52,095 nucleotides of DNA from Ruminococcaceae bacterium UBA2857 (GCA_002350705.1 DEFH01000041.1:1698-53792); one strand, 5' to 3'; shown: positions 35,081 to 42,754, counted from the first letter of the stretch. Numbers and translations: made by a program. The notes: generated by a model not told the origin, from the letters alone.

Positions 35081-36404
35081 GTGTACGCTCGTCAATCACT
35101 CTCTTTGATTTATGCTCGGAACGGGTATTCAGTCCGCCGTCGGGATGTACAATGACTCTCGCAGGCTTGACACCGATACGGGCTTTGAGAGCTGCGGAAA
35201 CTTCCGCTGCGACTTCCTCGTCTGTTTTGGTATTATCCGCAGACTTTTCGATTTCAACCGCATATTTGTTGGTGAAATCCTTTTCAAAAATACGAATCAG
35301 ATATTCGCCTGTAATACCGCTCTGGTCACGAACCACCGCTTCAATGTCACTGGGAAATACATTAACGGCTGAAACGATAAACATATCGTCTTTTCTGCCC
35401 TGAATATGAATTCTTCCGTGAGTTCTGCCGCAGGAGCACTTTGTATTGTCAATCCAGCCGATATCGCCTGTACGGAAACGAATCAGCGGACGGGCGTGTT
35501 TTCTGAGAGTGGTGAACACCAATTCACCAACCTGACCGGGTTCCAGAATCTCGCCTGTATGAATATCAACGGTTTCTACCAAAATGTGATTTTCTGCAAT
35601 ATGCAGACCGTTTTTCGCTTCGCACATTGCCGCACAAGCTCCGAATATATCGGACAGTCCATAGAAATCATAGACTTCCGCTCCCCAGATGTCCTCGATT
35701 GCCTTTCTGGTAGCGTCAATGGAGCCGCCCAGCTCACCTGCCACAATAATTTTCTTGATATTGAGATCTTTTTTGGGATCAATACCGCTTTTCAAAGCCT
35801 TTTCACCCAACTGCCATGCGTAAGACGGTGAAGTCCAGATCACTGTCGGCTGATAGGTTTTCAGTACAAACAGCAGTCTTTCACTTGGCAGAGTACCTCC
35901 CCAGATGCACAATGCTCCGAGGTTCTGTGCTCCGATGACATCGGGACCGCCTACATACAGTGAAAAATTCAGTGCATGGACATAACGGTCGTTCGGACGC
36001 ATTCCGATCTGCCAGAACCAACGGCTTTCCGTGTCCTGAAACTCATCAAAATCCTTTTTGGTAAAAGGGCTCATGGTCGGAACACCTGTCGAACCGGAGG
36101 ATGTCGAAATGAAAACGACATCTTCTTCGGGAACAGCCGCCAGTTCTCCCAAAAACGAACCGATACCCTGTGTATCACGCTGTGTTTTCTTGTTGATAAA
36201 AGGAAATTTACGGATATCCTTCAATGTCTTGATATCCTCGGGCTTTACGCCTGCCTCGTCAAAGGAACGCTTATAATACGGTGCGTTCTCATAGGCAAAC
36301 TTCACGATTTCCTGCAAATCTGCCAATTGTCTTTTTTCGAGTTCTTCACGGGGAAGTGTTTCCAATTCCTCGTCCCAGTATTGATTGTTAATATCTCTGC
36401 TCAT
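35064..36404 (-). CDS. Phenylacetate-CoA ligase-like adenylate-forming enzyme
   Basis: A 446-residue PaaK-type enzyme that activates a carboxylate to its CoA thioester through an acyl-adenylate. Visible are the ATP loop SSGSTGVPT near residue 108, YDFYGLSDIFG near 247, RFRTGDIGWID near 315, and the C-terminal hinge region GRKDDMFIVSAVNVFPSD. A CxCG pair before the hinge is common in this family. The start at 36404 has AAGGAG upstream; the longer frame runs back into the beta-subunit gene and is rejected. It lies 16 bases after the 2-oxoacid oxidoreductase beta subunit. Such pairs interconvert a 2-oxoacid, an acyl-CoA and a free acid. The acid here could be phenylacetate, indoleacetate or another acid. 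Confidence 0.85.
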   Translation of the reverse strand: MSRDINNQYWDEELETLPREELEKRQLADLQEIVKFAYENAPYYKRSFDEAGVKPEDIKTLKDIRKFPFINKKTQRDTQGIGSFLGELAAVPEEDVVFISTSSGSTGVPTMSPFTKKDFDEFQDTESRWFWQIGMRPNDRYVHALNFSLYVGGPDVIGAQNLGALCIWGGTLPSERLLFVLKTYQPTVIWTSPSYAWQLGEKALKSGIDPKKDLNIKKIIVAGELGGSIDATRKAIEDIWGAEVYDFYGLSDIFGACAAMCEAKNGLHIAENHILVETVDIHTGEILEPGQVGELVFTTLRKHARPLIRFRTGDIGWIDNTKCSCGRTHGRIHIQGRKDDMFIVSAVNVFPSDIEAVVRDQSGITGEYLIRIFEKDFTNKYAVEIEKSADNTKTDEEVAAEVSAALKARIGVKPARVIVHPDGGLNTRSEHKSKRVIDERTLDYTI

Positions 36405-36420
36405 TTGAAAGACTCCTTCT

Positions 36421-37308
36421 TCACTTGAAATTTTTATGAATAAACTCCCATTTTGCATCACGGGAACTCTGTATGATTTGAATATCCTCATCTGTGAGGT
36501 GTCTGAATCGGCTCTGCTTTCTGAGATAAGCTTCTACGCTTGAAAACTCTTTCGGCTGATGATTCAGGGTAAAACTGCCGTTTTCATACTCGGCAAGATA
36601 CCACAAACCGCAGTCAACTACTTCTTTGGCAATATCAATTGTTTCATCCGTCGGAATCCCCCAGCCTGTCGGACAGGGTGCCAATATATGGATATACTTT
36701 GTACCTTTGATTTGCTTGGCTTTTTCGACTTTCCGCATAAAGTCATTCAGATAACCCACACTTGCCGTTGCCGCATAGGGAATTCCGTGTGCCGCTATGA
36801 TTTCAAAAAGATTCTTTTTTGGGCGGAGATTGCCGTGAATATTTTTTCCGGCGGGAGTGGTAGTTGTTTTTGCTCCGAACGGTGTCAAAGAACTTTTCTG
36901 AATACCTGTATTCATATAAGCCTCATTATCATAGCAAATGTACAGAATATCATCATTTCTGTCAATCGCTCCGGAAAGTGCCTGCAAGCCAATATCAGCC
37001 GTTCCGCCGTCACCGGCAAAGCCTACCGCATGAAAATCCGTGATACCCTGTGCACGAAGTCCGGCTTGAACGCCTGTCAGCATAGAGGCTGTTCCCGCAA
37101 AAGTCGAGATGATCGCATTATTGCCGAAACAAAGCTGCGGAAAATTAAATCCCACTGCCGACATACATCCTGCCGGAAGTACAGCAAACGCATTTTCTCC
37201 GAGAACTTTCAGTGCAATTCTGACAGCCAGACTGCCGCCGCAGCCTGCACAAGCCTTATGTCCGTAAAAAAATTCCGTTTCATTCAGTGTTCTTGCATTA
37301 ACCGCCAC
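36421..37308 (-). CDS. porB: 2-oxoacid:ferredoxin oxidoreductase, beta (TPP-binding) subunit
   Basis: A 295-residue catalytic subunit that binds thiamine diphosphate. GHKACAGCGG near residue 16 holds cluster-ligating cysteines, and GDGGTADIGLQAL followed by DNEAYMNTGIQ is the TPP/metal motif. The enzyme oxidatively decarboxylates a 2-oxoacid to acyl-CoA with reduced ferredoxin, and can run in reverse as a reductive carboxylase. The start decides on RBS spacing: AGGAGG lies eight bases before the GTG at 37308, but overlaps the GTG at 37317, so the shorter form is chosen. It overlaps the alpha subunit by 11 bases. Substrate (pyruvate, branched or aryl) is unresolved. Confidence 0.9.
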   Translation of the reverse strand: MAVNARTLNETEFFYGHKACAGCGGSLAVRIALKVLGENAFAVLPAGCMSAVGFNFPQLCFGNNAIISTFAGTASMLTGVQAGLRAQGITDFHAVGFAGDGGTADIGLQALSGAIDRNDDILYICYDNEAYMNTGIQKSSLTPFGAKTTTTPAGKNIHGNLRPKKNLFEIIAAHGIPYAATASVGYLNDFMRKVEKAKQIKGTKYIHILAPCPTGWGIPTDETIDIAKEVVDCGLWYLAEYENGSFTLNHQPKEFSSVEAYLRKQSRFRHLTDEDIQIIQSSRDAKWEFIHKNFK

Positions 37309-38470
37309 TGTCCTCACCTCCTATGCCTAAAAACTGAACCGTTGAGCGTTGCTGCGTCAAATTGTTGAATATATTTTCAATTTCTTCAAAAGAAATATTT
37401 TTGCCGCCAAGACCACCTATATAATTAGAATTTGAAACAGATATACCTGCTCTTTGCAGTGCAGCACTGACATTGGTATAAACCGTACCGGCATTTCCGA
37501 AAGAAATATCTTTTTCCAGAACAGCCAGTGCTTTGGCATTTTTTACTGCCTTTACGATTTCTTCATTCGGGAACGGGCGGAGATAACGCAGTCTTAACAG
37601 GCCGACTTTTTTTCCGTCATTTCTCAGCCTGTCCACGACTTCACGTACAAGCCCTGCGATACTGCCGAGTGTCATCAAAATATAATCGGCATCTTCTGTG
37701 CGATAGCTTTCCGTCAAACCTGTATAATGTCTGCCGAAAATCGTTTCAAATTTTTCTTCGGCTTCTGCAATGACATCCTTTGCATTAAGTATTCCAAGAT
37801 GTTCTTTGTATTTAAAAATGGTGTTGGTGTCCGGTCCTGCCGAAAAGGCAAGGTTTTTGGGGTTGTCCGGTGACATTTTGTTCTGCGTCTGAAATGGGGG
37901 TAAAAATTGATCTGCCTGTTCCCGTGTGGGAACATCCACTACTTCATAGGTATGTGTCAGCACAAAGCCGTCAAGATTTGCCATAAAAGGCGTACTGACT
38001 TTTTCATGCTCCGCTATATAAAAGCTCATCAGGGCAATGTCAAGGGCTTCCTGTGCGTTTTCGGCATAAGCCTGGATCCAGCCGCTGTCAAGCTGTGAAA
38101 CGGAATCCCTCTGGTCTCCGTAGATATTCCAGGGAAGTGCTGTTGAACGGTTTGCATTCATCATCACTATCGGAAATCTGCCGCCTGCCGCATACGGCAA
38201 ACCCTCTGCCATATATAACAGTCCTTGTGAAGAGGTCGCTGTAAAGGCTCTTGCTCCCACAGAGGACGCTCCCATTGCACAGGACAGTGCAGAATGTTCG
38301 CTTTCTACATGAATAAATTCCGCTTTCAGACTGCCGTCCTCGACAAATTCCGACAGTTTTTCCACAACGATTGTCTGCGGTGTGATGGGATAGGCGGAAA
38401 TGACTTGCGGACGGGCAAGCCGTATTCCATAAGCAAACGCTTCATTGCCCGATAAAAATTGTTTAGCCAT
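37298..38470 (-). CDS. porA: 2-oxoacid:ferredoxin oxidoreductase, alpha subunit
   Basis: A 390-residue subunit with the YPITPQT motif near residue 27, HVESEHSALSCAMGAS near 54, and TSSQGLLYMAEGLPYAAG near 79, typical of POR/VOR alpha chains. A second domain from about residue 255 carries the LRLRYLRPFPNEEI region. It forms the active-site interface with the beta subunit. Its ATG overlaps the delta-subunit stop codon (TAATG), indicating coupled translation. The 390-residue alpha and separate gamma chain fit the four-subunit type, not the fused pyruvate enzyme. Confidence 0.92.
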   Translation of the reverse strand: MAKQFLSGNEAFAYGIRLARPQVISAYPITPQTIVVEKLSEFVEDGSLKAEFIHVESEHSALSCAMGASSVGARAFTATSSQGLLYMAEGLPYAAGGRFPIVMMNANRSTALPWNIYGDQRDSVSQLDSGWIQAYAENAQEALDIALMSFYIAEHEKVSTPFMANLDGFVLTHTYEVVDVPTREQADQFLPPFQTQNKMSPDNPKNLAFSAGPDTNTIFKYKEHLGILNAKDVIAEAEEKFETIFGRHYTGLTESYRTEDADYILMTLGSIAGLVREVVDRLRNDGKKVGLLRLRYLRPFPNEEIVKAVKNAKALAVLEKDISFGNAGTVYTNVSAALQRAGISVSNSNYIGGLGGKNISFEEIENIFNNLTQQRSTVQFLGIGGEDSGG

Positions 38471-38760
38471 TACTTTTCCGCCTCCATTCCGATTGCACCG
38501 ATTTTACAGATTTTTTTACAAATGCCGCATCCTTTACAGAAATCATAATCTATGGATACTTTTCCGTCTTTTCTGAAAATAACGCCGTCGGGGCAATGTA
38601 AATAACAGTTCAGACAGCCCGTGCATTTTTGCGTGTCTATCACAGGGCGGATATTTCGCCAGCCCGCATTTTTTGTCACAAGATAGCCGGCTTCATAAGA
38701 TGTCGTATCGGGAATATCTTCCAAATTTTTCGGAACAAACTCTCTCAGATAGGGTTTCAT
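38470..38760 (-). CDS. porD: 2-oxoacid:ferredoxin oxidoreductase, delta (2x[4Fe-4S]) subunit
   Basis: A 96-residue ferredoxin-like subunit. Two cluster motifs are present: Cys 46, 49, 52 and 56 (CTGCLNCYLHCP) and Cys 75, 78, 81 and 85 (CKGCGICKKICK). It passes electrons from the TPP site to free ferredoxin. The ATG overlaps the gamma-subunit stop by four bases (ATGA), and its own stop overlaps the alpha start by one. Confidence 0.94.
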   Translation of the reverse strand: MKPYLREFVPKNLEDIPDTTSYEAGYLVTKNAGWRNIRPVIDTQKCTGCLNCYLHCPDGVIFRKDGKVSIDYDFCKGCGICKKICKIGAIGMEAEK

Positions 38761-39272
38761 AACAGAACCTCCCTTGCCCTGTGAATCACGGCAATATTTT
38801 TGCTGTGCAGTTTTGGGGGCATATTCTGCTGCACAGCGGTTTCGATATTCTGCAAGGCAATTTTTCCAAATACTGCCGAAAATGCTCCCAGCATGACCGT
38901 ATTCGTGATGGGAAGTTTCAGAATCTCATTGGCGATACTGTCACCGTCAATCGTGATGATTCTTTCATCCGAAAAGGTCTTTCTGGTATTCAAAAGAATC
39001 TTTCCGTCAGGCTTTATCTCGGAAAAAGCGGTCTCTGTGAAAAGCGTATCATCAAGAAATATGCTGAAATCCGCTTTTTTGATTTCACTGCGGTTGCCGA
39101 TGGGCTGACTGTCAAGCTTGGTAAAGGCTCGTATGGGAGCTCCTCTGCGTTCCGGTCCGAAAGAGGGAAATGCAAGTGCATAACCGCCCTGCAAAGCGTA
39201 AGACGCTCCCAAAAGCCGTGCGGCTGTAAAGGCTCCCTGTCCTCCTCTGCCGTGCCATAATATTTCTGTCAA
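38757..39272 (-). CDS. porC: 2-oxoacid:ferredoxin oxidoreductase, gamma subunit
   Basis: A 171-residue gamma chain with GRGGQGAFTAARLL at residues 8-21 and FGPERRGAPIRAF near 38, the CoA-site and subunit-contact motifs of the family. The start is TTG at 39272, supported by GGGAGG seven to eight bases upstream; no ATG fits. It lies 15 bases after the permease gene, so the oxidoreductase genes continue the transporter transcript with no visible terminator or promoter between them. Confidence 0.9.
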   Translation of the reverse strand: MTEILWHGRGGQGAFTAARLLGASYALQGGYALAFPSFGPERRGAPIRAFTKLDSQPIGNRSEIKKADFSIFLDDTLFTETAFSEIKPDGKILLNTRKTFSDERIITIDGDSIANEILKLPITNTVMLGAFSAVFGKIALQNIETAVQQNMPPKLHSKNIAVIHRAREVLL

Positions 39273-39287
39273 TGGTATTTCCTCCCG

Positions 39288-40211
39288 TCATGTCTTCCAG
39301 CGAAGCAGGAATTTCTGTATCCTGTTGAAAATAAATGAAATGATCACAATTACAATGCCCACAACAATCAATCCAACGATTGTCCTTGTATAATCACCAA
39401 AGTCGGAATAATTTTTGATGTAGTAACCCAAACCGCTCTGTGCCCCTATCATTTCGGCTGACGTAAGAAGTACAAATGATACGGTCAGTCCCTGATTGCA
39501 GCCGATAAATATTTGCTGTAAAGAGGCAGGAAGCATGATGGAAAACAGCATAGTAAACGGATGGACATTCAGGACTTTTGCGGAATCAATGGTTTTTTTG
39601 TCCACATTCATGACACCGCTCATGGTTCCGCCCAGAACAGGCCAGAACGTGGCAAGAAAAATCACGAATACCGATACGGAACGGAATGTCGGCAGCAATG
39701 CAATGCCGTAAGGGATATATACAATCGGCGGAATGGCACCGAGAAACTTTGCAATATAGGTTGCTGCACTGCCAAGCCTTGCACTCCAGCCCAGAAACAG
39801 TCCGAGCGGAACGGCAATCACTATCGCAAGCAAATAACCCTGCAATATGATTCCGATAGAACTTTGAATGTTAATCAGAATTTTGTCGTAATCCTCAATA
39901 AATTGCCGGAATACTTTTCCGGGCGGCGGGAACAGTGCAGGTTTCAGTACACTGAATTTTGCGGTTGCCAGTGTCCATGCAATCAGCAGTCCATACACAA
40001 AGCCGACAATATCCACAAACAGATTCAGGCTCACCGGTTTTTTAATGAGTGCCGAAACAATCAGTGTCAGAACTTCAATCCCCACTGCAAACCATATCGC
40101 ATAACCGGCATACGTGTCCGTGACAAGCCTGTCAGGCAGGAATTGTATCAGCAAAAACACGATAAACAGTGCATGAACGACTCTCAAATATCTTTGCTTG
40201 ACTGTCATCAC
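39288..40211 (-). CDS. ABC transporter permease, SsuC/TauC/NitT type
   Basis: A 307-residue inner-membrane protein with about seven hydrophobic segments and a binding-protein-dependent permease domain over the second half. The cytoplasmic coupling (EAA-like) loop lies near residues 205-225 (TIDSAKVLNVHPF). It works with the ATPase and binding protein beside it. The first codon is GTG at 40211 with AGGAGG seven bases upstream; ATG at 40208 is possible. Its start overlaps the ATPase stop. The N-terminal 100 residues hold extra hydrophobic segments not found in the shortest SsuC proteins. Substrate class: small anions such as sulfonates, taurine or aromatic/aliphatic acids. Confidence 0.9.
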   Translation of the reverse strand: MMTVKQRYLRVVHALFIVFLLIQFLPDRLVTDTYAGYAIWFAVGIEVLTLIVSALIKKPVSLNLFVDIVGFVYGLLIAWTLATAKFSVLKPALFPPPGKVFRQFIEDYDKILINIQSSIGIILQGYLLAIVIAVPLGLFLGWSARLGSAATYIAKFLGAIPPIVYIPYGIALLPTFRSVSVFVIFLATFWPVLGGTMSGVMNVDKKTIDSAKVLNVHPFTMLFSIMLPASLQQIFIGCNQGLTVSFVLLTSAEMIGAQSGLGYYIKNYSDFGDYTRTIVGLIVVGIVIVIISFIFNRIQKFLLRWKT

Positions 40212-41020
40212 AATACAACCTCCTCGCCGCCGATTTTATCGGCAATGTCGCTGTAAAACAGTGCAAGCAGCCTGTTTCTGAATTGGTTGTATTCTTTTGT
40301 CTGAACAAGCTGTGCCCGATTCCTCGGACGGTCAAAGGGAACGTTGATTTCCCTGTAAACCTGTCCGGGATTGGCTGTCATCATCACGATTCTGTCGGAA
40401 AGTAAAATGGATTCATCTATATCATGGGTGACAAAGACAACCGTTTTTCTTGCTTTGGAGCCGTCACCCTCCCATAACTCCAAAAGCAATTCCTGTAATA
40501 TCGTGCGGTTTTTAGCGTCTATTGCACCGAAAGGCTCGTCCATCAGCAAAATATCCGTATCCATTGCCAATGCTCTCGCAATGGCGACTCGCTGCTGCAT
40601 ACCGCCTGATAACTGTGAAGGATATTTGTTTTTGAACTGTTCCAGACCAACTTTTTGCAGAAATTCATCTGCAATTTTCAGTCTTTCGGAACGGCTGGCA
40701 GAATGATTGACCTGCCTGACACCAAAGGCAACATTTTCTCTTGCCGTCATCCAAGGAAAAAGAGAGTAATGCTGAAACACAACGCCACGGTCTGCTCCCG
40801 TTCCCTTGATGGGCTCACCGTCAATCAGAATTTCACCGTCTGTGGGAGTGTTAATGCCCTCCAGAATACTCAAAAGCGTACTTTTGCCGCAGCCGCTGGA
40901 GCCGATAATACTGACAAACTCGCCCTCTTCTATGGAAAAACTGACATCTTTCAATGCGGTAAAACTTTTTTTCTTTTCCGTGTAATCAACTGTCAAATGA
41001 TTGATTTCTATTTTACTCAT
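40208..41020 (-). CDS. ABC transporter ATPase, SsuB/TauB/NitT type
   Basis: A 270-residue ATP-binding subunit. Walker A is GSSGCGKST near residue 41, the Q-loop is VVFQHYSLFPW near 80, the signature is LSGGMQQR near 136, Walker B is ILLMDEPFGAID near 157, and the switch His is in VTHDID. The ATG at 41020 is chosen over an upstream GTG because it starts the conserved MSKIEI strand; the RBS is weak. It lies 17 bases after the binding-protein gene and overlaps the permease by four bases. Confidence 0.93.
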   Translation of the reverse strand: MSKIEINHLTVDYTEKKKSFTALKDVSFSIEEGEFVSIIGSSGCGKSTLLSILEGINTPTDGEILIDGEPIKGTGADRGVVFQHYSLFPWMTARENVAFGVRQVNHSASRSERLKIADEFLQKVGLEQFKNKYPSQLSGGMQQRVAIARALAMDTDILLMDEPFGAIDAKNRTILQELLLELWEGDGSKARKTVVFVTHDIDESILLSDRIVMMTANPGQVYREINVPFDRPRNRAQLVQTKEYNQFRNRLLALFYSDIADKIGGEEVVL

Positions 41021-41037
41021 ATACACTCATCTCTGTA

Positions 41038-42159
41038 TTATTCAAATTCATCAAAGTGCTTTTGTAAATCCTCATAGATTTTATCATCGGGATTTTCTTC
41101 GATCAGGCTTGCCAACGCATTTTTATAAATATCCGTATTATAGAGCTTGTCAATGTCGTAATCCTCTGCATAACCAAGCTCGACAATGGAATTTTTTAAT
41201 GCCACTGTACCCTGTTTGTCGGGATCGGGAACAGATGTGCCATAACCGCCATAGATTTCCGTATTGATCAAATCTTCTTCAATGTCAATGTATTTTTTAA
41301 CGTCCTTGATGGTCTGTTCCTTATTTTCCTGCGTGAATTTGTAAGCTTTTATTAAGGCTCTTTCAAAAGCATTGTAAGCGTTCGGATATTTGCTCAAAGC
41401 CGCAGTGGCTGCGACCTGACGGCAGCAGGGCTGATTTTGCAGAAGCGGTTCTTCCGAGCAGCGATAAACGATTTGATAACCCTGACTTTCAGCCAGTGAC
41501 GTATACGGCGAATAGGCTGAAACAGCATCTATTGTATCATTCTGAAGAGCGTTATAGGCATCTTTCTGGCTGTCAAAGTAAATGATATTTACTTTGTCGG
41601 CTCCTTCCCCTATTTCAATATTCCTGTCTTTCAGAAGAATCTGGAGTTCCGCATCCTGCACACTGTTTTTCACAGAGGCAACATTTCTTCCTTTCAGGAT
41701 AGAAACATCCCAGTCTGTCAGACCTTCCACAAACTCAGGCTTGATCACATAGCCGTGTCCGTTTGTCATCTCACCGCCAAAAATGGTCAGATCATGTCCC
41801 TGACTCTGGAATGTCAGAGCAGGAACCGAACCGATAAAGGCAACATCCAGCTTTTCGGATTCCAGACCTGTTGACAGTTCTGCCGCTGAAGAAAACAGTG
41901 TCAGCGTTACATCAAGACCTTCCTCCTGAAAAAATCCTTCCTCCTTTGCGACGAATCCCAGAAGATGAGCGGTGGAGTTGAGATGTCCGAGATTAAAACT
42001 GGTTTTTTCGAGGGCTTTTGCAGAAGAAGAGGTATCGGCAGAAGATGTTGTACTGTTATGATCGGATGGGGTGTTGTCAGACGGATTGTTATTGCATCCT
42101 GCAAGAGCCGTTACTGTCAAAGCGGCTGCAAGCAAAGCCGCTGTTAATTTCTTATTCAT
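41038..42159 (-). CDS. ABC transporter substrate-binding lipoprotein, SsuA/TauA/NMT1 type
   Basis: A 373-residue lipoprotein. The signal peptide ends in TALAGC with lipidated Cys22. The periplasmic-binding fold starts with FNLGHLNSTAHLLGFVAKEEGFF, typical of the NMT1/SsuA group, and continues with VAFIGSVPAL and GRNVASVKNS. The ATG at 42159 is nine bases after AAAGG; the in-frame ATG six bases earlier sits too close. A CCRQ sequence near residue 250 is unusual for a soluble binding protein. The family binds sulfonates, taurine, nitrate, pyrimidines and aromatic acids, so family alone does not give the ligand. Position behind the Cys/Met leader favours an organosulfur ligand. Confidence 0.9.
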   Translation of the reverse strand: MNKKLTAALLAAALTVTALAGCNNNPSDNTPSDHNSTTSSADTSSSAKALEKTSFNLGHLNSTAHLLGFVAKEEGFFQEEGLDVTLTLFSSAAELSTGLESEKLDVAFIGSVPALTFQSQGHDLTIFGGEMTNGHGYVIKPEFVEGLTDWDVSILKGRNVASVKNSVQDAELQILLKDRNIEIGEGADKVNIIYFDSQKDAYNALQNDTIDAVSAYSPYTSLAESQGYQIVYRCSEEPLLQNQPCCRQVAATAALSKYPNAYNAFERALIKAYKFTQENKEQTIKDVKKYIDIEEDLINTEIYGGYGTSVPDPDKQGTVALKNSIVELGYAEDYDIDKLYNTDIYKNALASLIEENPDDKIYEDLQKHFDEFE

Positions 42160-42189
42160 ATCCATTTTCCTTTCTCTATTCAAAAAAAT

Positions 42190-42396
42190 TTATTCACCGC
42201 AGCAGTCGGGAATATGTGAGCTTTCATCGGAAGATTCTTCTTTATCTTTACAACATTCGGATTTTTCGCTGCGACAGCAGCTGTTCCGAGAATCTTCTTG
42301 TGCATTTGCCTTTAATTCCGATGAATCGGTACAGCCTGTAAAAGCTACCGCACTCAGAGCCGCAATCAGTAATACTGCAATGGTTTTCACTTTCAT
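42190..42396 (-). CDS. Small cysteine-rich lipoprotein
   Basis: A 68-residue protein with a lipoprotein signal (AFTGC, lipidated Cys22) and a short, acidic, Ser-rich tail. The tail holds three Cys-Cys pairs at residues 40-41, 48-49 and 65-66, seven cysteines in all. No named family was recognised. It is the first structural gene after the attenuator and precedes the binding protein by 30 bases. The start at 42396 follows the terminator; a longer frame would read through it. Paired Cys could bind metal, form disulfides, or simply make synthesis depend on cysteine supply. Codon content is unlike an ordinary transporter accessory protein. Confidence 0.75.
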   Translation of the reverse strand: MKVKTIAVLLIAALSAVAFTGCTDSSELKANAQEDSRNSCCRSEKSECCKDKEESSDESSHIPDCCGE

Positions 42397-42426
42397 AACT
42401 CTTTTCCTTTCCGAAATTGATGGCAT

Positions 42427-42455
42427 AAAAAAGGGAAGTCCTTTGCCGACTTCCC
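42427..42455 (-). terminator. Attenuator terminator before the lipoprotein-ABC-por operon
   Basis: A perfect 8-bp stem GGGAAGTC/GACTTCCC (42448-42455 with 42433-42440), a seven-base loop and six T residues (42427-42432). It lies 22 bases after the leader ORF stop and 30 bases before the first structural gene, so it acts within the leader and not at an operon end. Confidence 0.92.
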
Positions 42456-42491
42456 ATGTGAAAGACAGAATCATTCCTCACATTCGGAAAG
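42450..42491 (-). promoter_or_regulatory. Antiterminator hairpin that competes with the attenuator
   Basis: On the minus strand CTTTCC (42486-42491) and ATGTGA (42478-42483) pair with GGGAAG (42450-42455) and TCACAT (42456-42461): twelve pairs, one G-U, with a two-base bulge. Forming it uses six bases of the terminator's first arm, so the two structures exclude each other. Its left arm is the last codons and stop codon of the leader ORF, where a finishing ribosome would block it. Confidence 0.75.
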
Positions 42492-42576
42492 CACAGCAGG
42501 CTTTAACGCAGAAAACCGCTCTCTGCGTCCTACACATATTGTTCATACACATGGTTTTTGCAGTTGGGGTTATCAT
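42478..42576 (-). CDS. Cys/Met-rich leader peptide, 32 aa
   Basis: A short ORF with ATG at 42576 and AAAGGAG nine bases upstream. Of 32 residues five are Cys (10, 15, 23, 27, 28) and five are Met (1, 9, 11, 14, 32). Cys is among the rarest amino acids in normal proteins, so this is far from chance composition. It lies between the operon promoter (42609-42637) and an intrinsic terminator, and its last codons form one arm of an antiterminator. A further 7-bp stem (42522-42528 with 42506-42512) lies in mid-ORF. Expected action: with enough charged Cys (and perhaps Met) tRNA the ribosome finishes, the terminator forms and transcription stops; when charged Cys-tRNA is scarce it stalls and the operon is read. 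Confidence 0.85.
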   Translation of the reverse strand: MITPTAKTMCMNNMCRTQRAVFCVKACCAFRM

Positions 42577-42608
42577 AGCGTTTGACTCCTTTCCGTTTCG
42601 TTGGGTTT

Positions 42609-42637
42609 ATTATAGCATTGGTTTTGATATTTGTCCA
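42609..42637 (-). promoter_or_regulatory. Promoter of the leader-lipoprotein-ABC-por operon
   Basis: TGGACA (42632-42637), a 17-base spacer and an extended TGCTATAAT -10 (TATAAT at 42609-42614) on the minus strand. Transcription should start near 42602, about 26 bases before the leader ORF. Confidence 0.85.
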
Positions 42638-42641
42638 ATAT

Positions 42642-42675
42642 CCTATAAGTATTATAGGTAATAGGTTCAGCCTAT
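42642..42675. promoter_or_regulatory. Paired palindromes, candidate operator
   Basis: CCTATAAGTATTATAGG (42642-42658) is a perfect palindrome with 7-base arms and a 3-base centre, placed just upstream of the -35 box. Two bases further is ATAGGTTCAGCCTAT (42661-42675), a second palindrome with the same CCTAT/ATAGG half-sites. Four half-sites in 34 bases suggest a dimeric transcription factor. Rrf2-type sulfur regulators bind sites of this general form, but the factor is not identified. Confidence 0.6.
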
Positions 42676-42748
42676 CACTCAATGAATACAAAATGATTTT
42701 TTAGTAAGGTTTTTTGCTCAAAATATAGCTTTTTATCAGAATTTGTGT

Positions 42749-42754
42749 TATAAT
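42749..42754 (+). promoter_or_regulatory. Extended -10 promoter of the BspA-like gene
   Basis: TGTTATAAT is an extended -10 (TATAAT at 42749-42754). No good -35 box lies at 16-18 bases, as is usual for extended -10 promoters. It diverges from the operon promoter about 110 bases away. Confidence 0.6.

Noticed and set aside
42397..42474. N-terminal extension of the cysteine-rich lipoprotein
   Set aside because: It would read through the attenuator terminator and displace the lipoprotein signal peptide from the N terminus; the ATG at 42396 gives a proper signal peptide.
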